In this document: in pieces, positions 62,202 to 64,000 of the stretch
How the letters are laid out: each line of letters opens with the position of its first letter
How positions within the stretch are numbered: position 1 is the first letter of the stretch
Source: Streptomyces alfalfae
GTDB lineage: Bacteria; Actinomycetota; Actinomycetes; Streptomycetales; Streptomycetaceae
Assembly (NCBI RefSeq): GCF_004127445.1
Contig: NZ_QEXM01000041.1
Span: forward strand, 186,001 to 250,000
Direction: 5' to 3'
DNA: 64,000 bases
Program-made: the position numbers and the translations under genes
Notes under the pieces: model-generated
Told to the model about the DNA's origin: nothing
The model's database searches: none
What the model saw: the letters and a program-made list of their open reading frames with translations, nothing else

Positions 62202-62885
62202 GTGAACAGGCCACTGATCGGAATCAGCACCTACTGGGAGCAGAAGGCGAGCTGGGGGGTGTGGGAGCTGCCCGCGGCCCTGCTGCCCGCCGGATATCCC
62301 CTCCTGGTGCAGTCGGCGGGCGGCCTCGCCGCAATGCTGCCGCCGGACGGCCCGGAGCGCGCCGCGGCAACCGTCGCCCGGCTCGACGGCCTGGTGATCG
62401 CGGGCGGCCCCGACGTCGACCCCGCGTGCTACGGCGCCGAGCGCGAGGAGCGCACGGGCCCGCCCGCGCACCGGCGGGACGCGTGGGAACTCGCCCTGAT
62501 CGACGCGGCGCTGCGGTCGGGGACGCCCCTGCTCGGCATCTGCCGGGGCATGCAGCTGATGAACGTGGCGCTGGGCGGGACGCTGGTGCAGCACCTGGAG
62601 GGACACTCGGAGAAGGTGGGCGCGTTCGGCACGCACGCGGTCATGCCGGTCATGGGCACCCTCTACGCGTCGATCGCCCCCGAGGCCACCACGGGCGTCC
62701 CGACCTACCACCACCAGGCGGTGGACCGCCTCGGCAGGGACCTCGTCGTCTCGGCCCACTCCGACGACGGCACCCCCGAGGCCATCGAACTCCCCCGTCC
62801 CGCGTGGGCGCTCGGCGTCCAGTGGCACCCGGAGATGGGCGACGACACGCGGGTGATGGAAGCTCTGGTCAGAGCCGCTTCCTGA
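62202..62885 (+). CDS. Gamma-glutamyl hydrolase, peptidase C26 / PuuD-like
   Basis: Predicted 227 residues from GTG at 62202 with GAGGAG 10 nt upstream. Class-I glutamine-amidotransferase-like fold: VIAGGPDVDPACYGAE, nucleophile Cys in LLGICRGMQLMNVALGG, and the His-Glu pair in WALGVQWHPEMGDD. C26 enzymes cut the gamma-glutamyl amide bond, releasing glutamate, the last step of Puu-type pathways. Here it would release the oxidised product of the gamma-glutamylated amine. Its last 17 bases overlap the convergent kinase gene. Confidence 0.88.
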   Translation: MNRPLIGISTYWEQKASWGVWELPAALLPAGYPLLVQSAGGLAAMLPPDGPERAAATVARLDGLVIAGGPDVDPACYGAEREERTGPPAHRRDAWELALIDAALRSGTPLLGICRGMQLMNVALGGTLVQHLEGHSEKVGAFGTHAVMPVMGTLYASIAPEATTGVPTYHHQAVDRLGRDLVVSAHSDDGTPEAIELPRPAWALGVQWHPEMGDDTRVMEALVRAAS

Positions 62886-63861
62886 GCCAGGCGACGGCGG
62901 CCGTGCCCTGGGCGCCCTGGAAGGCGCGCAGGGTCGGCAGCCCCGGCGGTCCCGGCAGCGAGGCCTGCCGCACGAAGTATCCGGCGAGGGCGGCGAGCAC
63001 GGCGGTGACGCCCTCGGGGTCGGCGGCCCGTCCCGAGGGCCGTGCGGTGAAGACGTCCTCGGGGTCGGGGCCGCCCTGGGCGCGCACGCACGGCAGCATG
63101 ATCAGCAGGTCGAGCCAGGGAGCGCCGCGCACGGCGTGCGGCCAGTCGACGAAGACGACCCGGCCGTCGGCGGTGACCAGCATGTTGTCCGCGCGGAGGT
63201 CGCCGTGGACGAGGGTCTCCCCCGCGGCGTGCTCCGCCCAGGGCTCCGCCAGTCCGGCCAGCGTCCGGAGGTTGGCGCGGACCCAGGGGTCGAGCCGGTC
63301 GTCGTCCTCGGCGCCCGCCTCGATCAGCTTGTGCCAGCCCCGGAAGTGTCCGGCCTTCGCCTCGGCGACGGACGGGGCGTCGTAGGGCGCGGGCGTCAGG
63401 ACGCGGCCGAGGGCGTCCACGGCGTCGAGCACCCGCCCGAACTCCTCGGCACGCCACGGCAGTCGCGGCTGGCGCCCATCGACGTCCTCGAAGGCGAGCG
63501 CGACCCAGGTGCCGTCGTCGTACGAGGTGAGGAGCCGGGGCGCGGGCACGGTGTCCGGCAGGGCGGCGGAGCAGCGGGCCTCGGCGCGGTGCATCCGGGG
63601 GCTCGCGGCGTTGGTCTCGGCGCTGACGGCCTTGACGAAGGCGCGCCGCCCGTCCGCGAGCCGCACGCGCGCGGCGACCCCCGGCGAGAACCCGCCGTGC
63701 TGCGTCACCGCGTCCACGACACCCGCCCCCAGTCCGGTCTCCAGCCCGTCCCGCACGGACGCGGGGAGCTGGTGCCAGGGGGTGCGGACGCCGGTGGCCG
63801 GAGGCGCGAGCGGATGCATGCGGTCCATGGTGAGGGCCTGACGGCTTCCGCCGCCAGGCAT
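62869..63861 (-). CDS. Aminoglycoside phosphotransferase (APH) family protein
   Basis: Predicted 330 residues. Kinase-like APH fold: RRAFVKAVSAETNAASPRMH (ATP Lys), WVALAFEDVDGRQPRLPW hinge, catalytic loop TLVHGDLRADNMLVTADGRV (H-G-D-x-x-x-x-N) and metal Asp in VVFVDWPHAVRGAPWLDLL. It could phosphorylate a small molecule such as an amino sugar, choline or ethanolamine, or an antibiotic; the sequence does not decide. Start at 63861 (MPGGGSRQALTM) has GGCGG upstream; an ATG at 63828 is an alternative. It lies next to the ethanolamine-type cluster, convergent with it. Confidence 0.82.
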   Translation of the reverse strand: MPGGGSRQALTMDRMHPLAPPATGVRTPWHQLPASVRDGLETGLGAGVVDAVTQHGGFSPGVAARVRLADGRRAFVKAVSAETNAASPRMHRAEARCSAALPDTVPAPRLLTSYDDGTWVALAFEDVDGRQPRLPWRAEEFGRVLDAVDALGRVLTPAPYDAPSVAEAKAGHFRGWHKLIEAGAEDDDRLDPWVRANLRTLAGLAEPWAEHAAGETLVHGDLRADNMLVTADGRVVFVDWPHAVRGAPWLDLLIMLPCVRAQGGPDPEDVFTARPSGRAADPEGVTAVLAALAGYFVRQASLPGPPGLPTLRAFQGAQGTAAVAWLRKRL

Positions 63862-63884
63862 TTACCGCCGCATAAGACCGCGCG

Positions 63885-63928
63885 CCGACCGCCATGAGGC
63901 CTCGCACCGACCGCCATGAGGCCTCGCA
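63885..63928. repeat. 22-bp perfect tandem repeat (two copies)
   Basis: The unit begins CCGACCGCCATGAGGCCTCG and ends CA, present twice in perfect tandem and followed by a partial third start (CCGGTC). Located 24 bases upstream of the APH gene, it may affect that promoter. No gene is seen from 63930 to the end of the window. Confidence 0.75.
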
Positions 63929-64000
63929 CCGGTCGCCCGCACCCCCCGTACGCGGCGGACCGGCCTCCCGTGAGGACGCGGACGAGCCGGCGGAGGGGTG

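Noticed and set aside
63885..63928. CRISPR-like repeats
   Set aside because: Only two units, directly adjacent with no spacer, and no cas genes.

Overview
The window is about 72% G+C, strongly G/C at third codon positions, with many GTG/TTG starts and ATGA stop/start overlaps. Together with the gene content this points to a Streptomyces chromosome. From memory, the gene order matches the S. coelicolor core region around SCO1555 to SCO1616 (met transporter, arg cluster, icd, pheST, infC-rpmI-rplT, glnA4). That match is recalled, not searched. I see no tRNA, rRNA, CRISPR array, insertion sequence or prophage. The novelty is in regulatory DNA, small ORFs and repeats rather than in an obvious island.

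Layout. 1-450: cut GNAT acetyltransferase, preceded by a short coupled ORF. 615-4163: methionine ABC importer metN-metI-metQ2-metQ1 on the minus strand, with a Met/Cys-rich candidate leader peptide upstream (4373-4459) and a perfect hairpin after metQ1. 4741-8959: two small membrane proteins, a GNAT enzyme, an ECF-like sigma factor, a glycerophosphodiesterase and a PlsC-type acyltransferase. 9132-12250: TetR/MFS drug-efflux pair and an aldo/keto reductase. 12330-20621: arginine biosynthesis (argH; argC-argJ-argB-argD-argR with 4-nt start/stop overlaps through argC-J-B-D), with ARG-box-like sites upstream of argC and argH. Between them lie a PNPOx-like protein and a BASS-type transporter. 20729-24889: HxlR/azoreductase pair, a PAS-SpoIIE-ATPase protein, a DUF5997 protein and a LysR effector domain without HTH. 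24975-27194: monomeric isocitrate dehydrogenase.

27324-33702: second TetR/MFS pair, an aldo/keto reductase behind a MerR-type promoter, a DUF6314 protein, a MocR regulator divergent from an EamA exporter with overlapping start codons, and a DUF1918 protein. 33718-39990: GHL10 lipid-free secreted glycosidase-like protein, 3-hydroxybutyryl-CoA dehydrogenase, a tail-anchored small protein, Nudix hydrolase, XRE/TPR regulator and SpoIIE phosphatase. 40182-47763: translation block pheS-pheT, an orphan sensor kinase, an rRNA/tRNA methyltransferase, and infC-rpmI-rplT with an ATC start codon and a leader terminator on infC. 48157-54597: DUF1844, SseB, a mycosin-like subtilase coupled to a proline-rich membrane protein with repeated SARFPD motifs, an alanine-racemase-fold enzyme and a DUF2510 protein. 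54626-62885: HAD phosphatase, then a divergent cluster (SDR, aldehyde dehydrogenase, GlnA4-type synthetase / GntR regulator, permease, C26 hydrolase) that looks like gamma-glutamylation-based ethanolamine utilisation. 62869-63861: APH-family kinase.

Most notable: (i) GC-rich palindromic repeat elements inserted in frame in pheT, the glnA4-like gene and probably the SseB gene; (ii) the Cys-Met-Cys-Arg-Met-Cys leader ORF before metN; (iii) MocR and EamA genes whose start codons overlap, both apparently leaderless; (iv) a MerR-type promoter embedded in the end of an MFS ORF with no merR nearby; (v) a LysR effector domain with an AT-hook-like tail in place of HTH; (vi) the mycosin/SARFPD-repeat pair away from any ESX locus.
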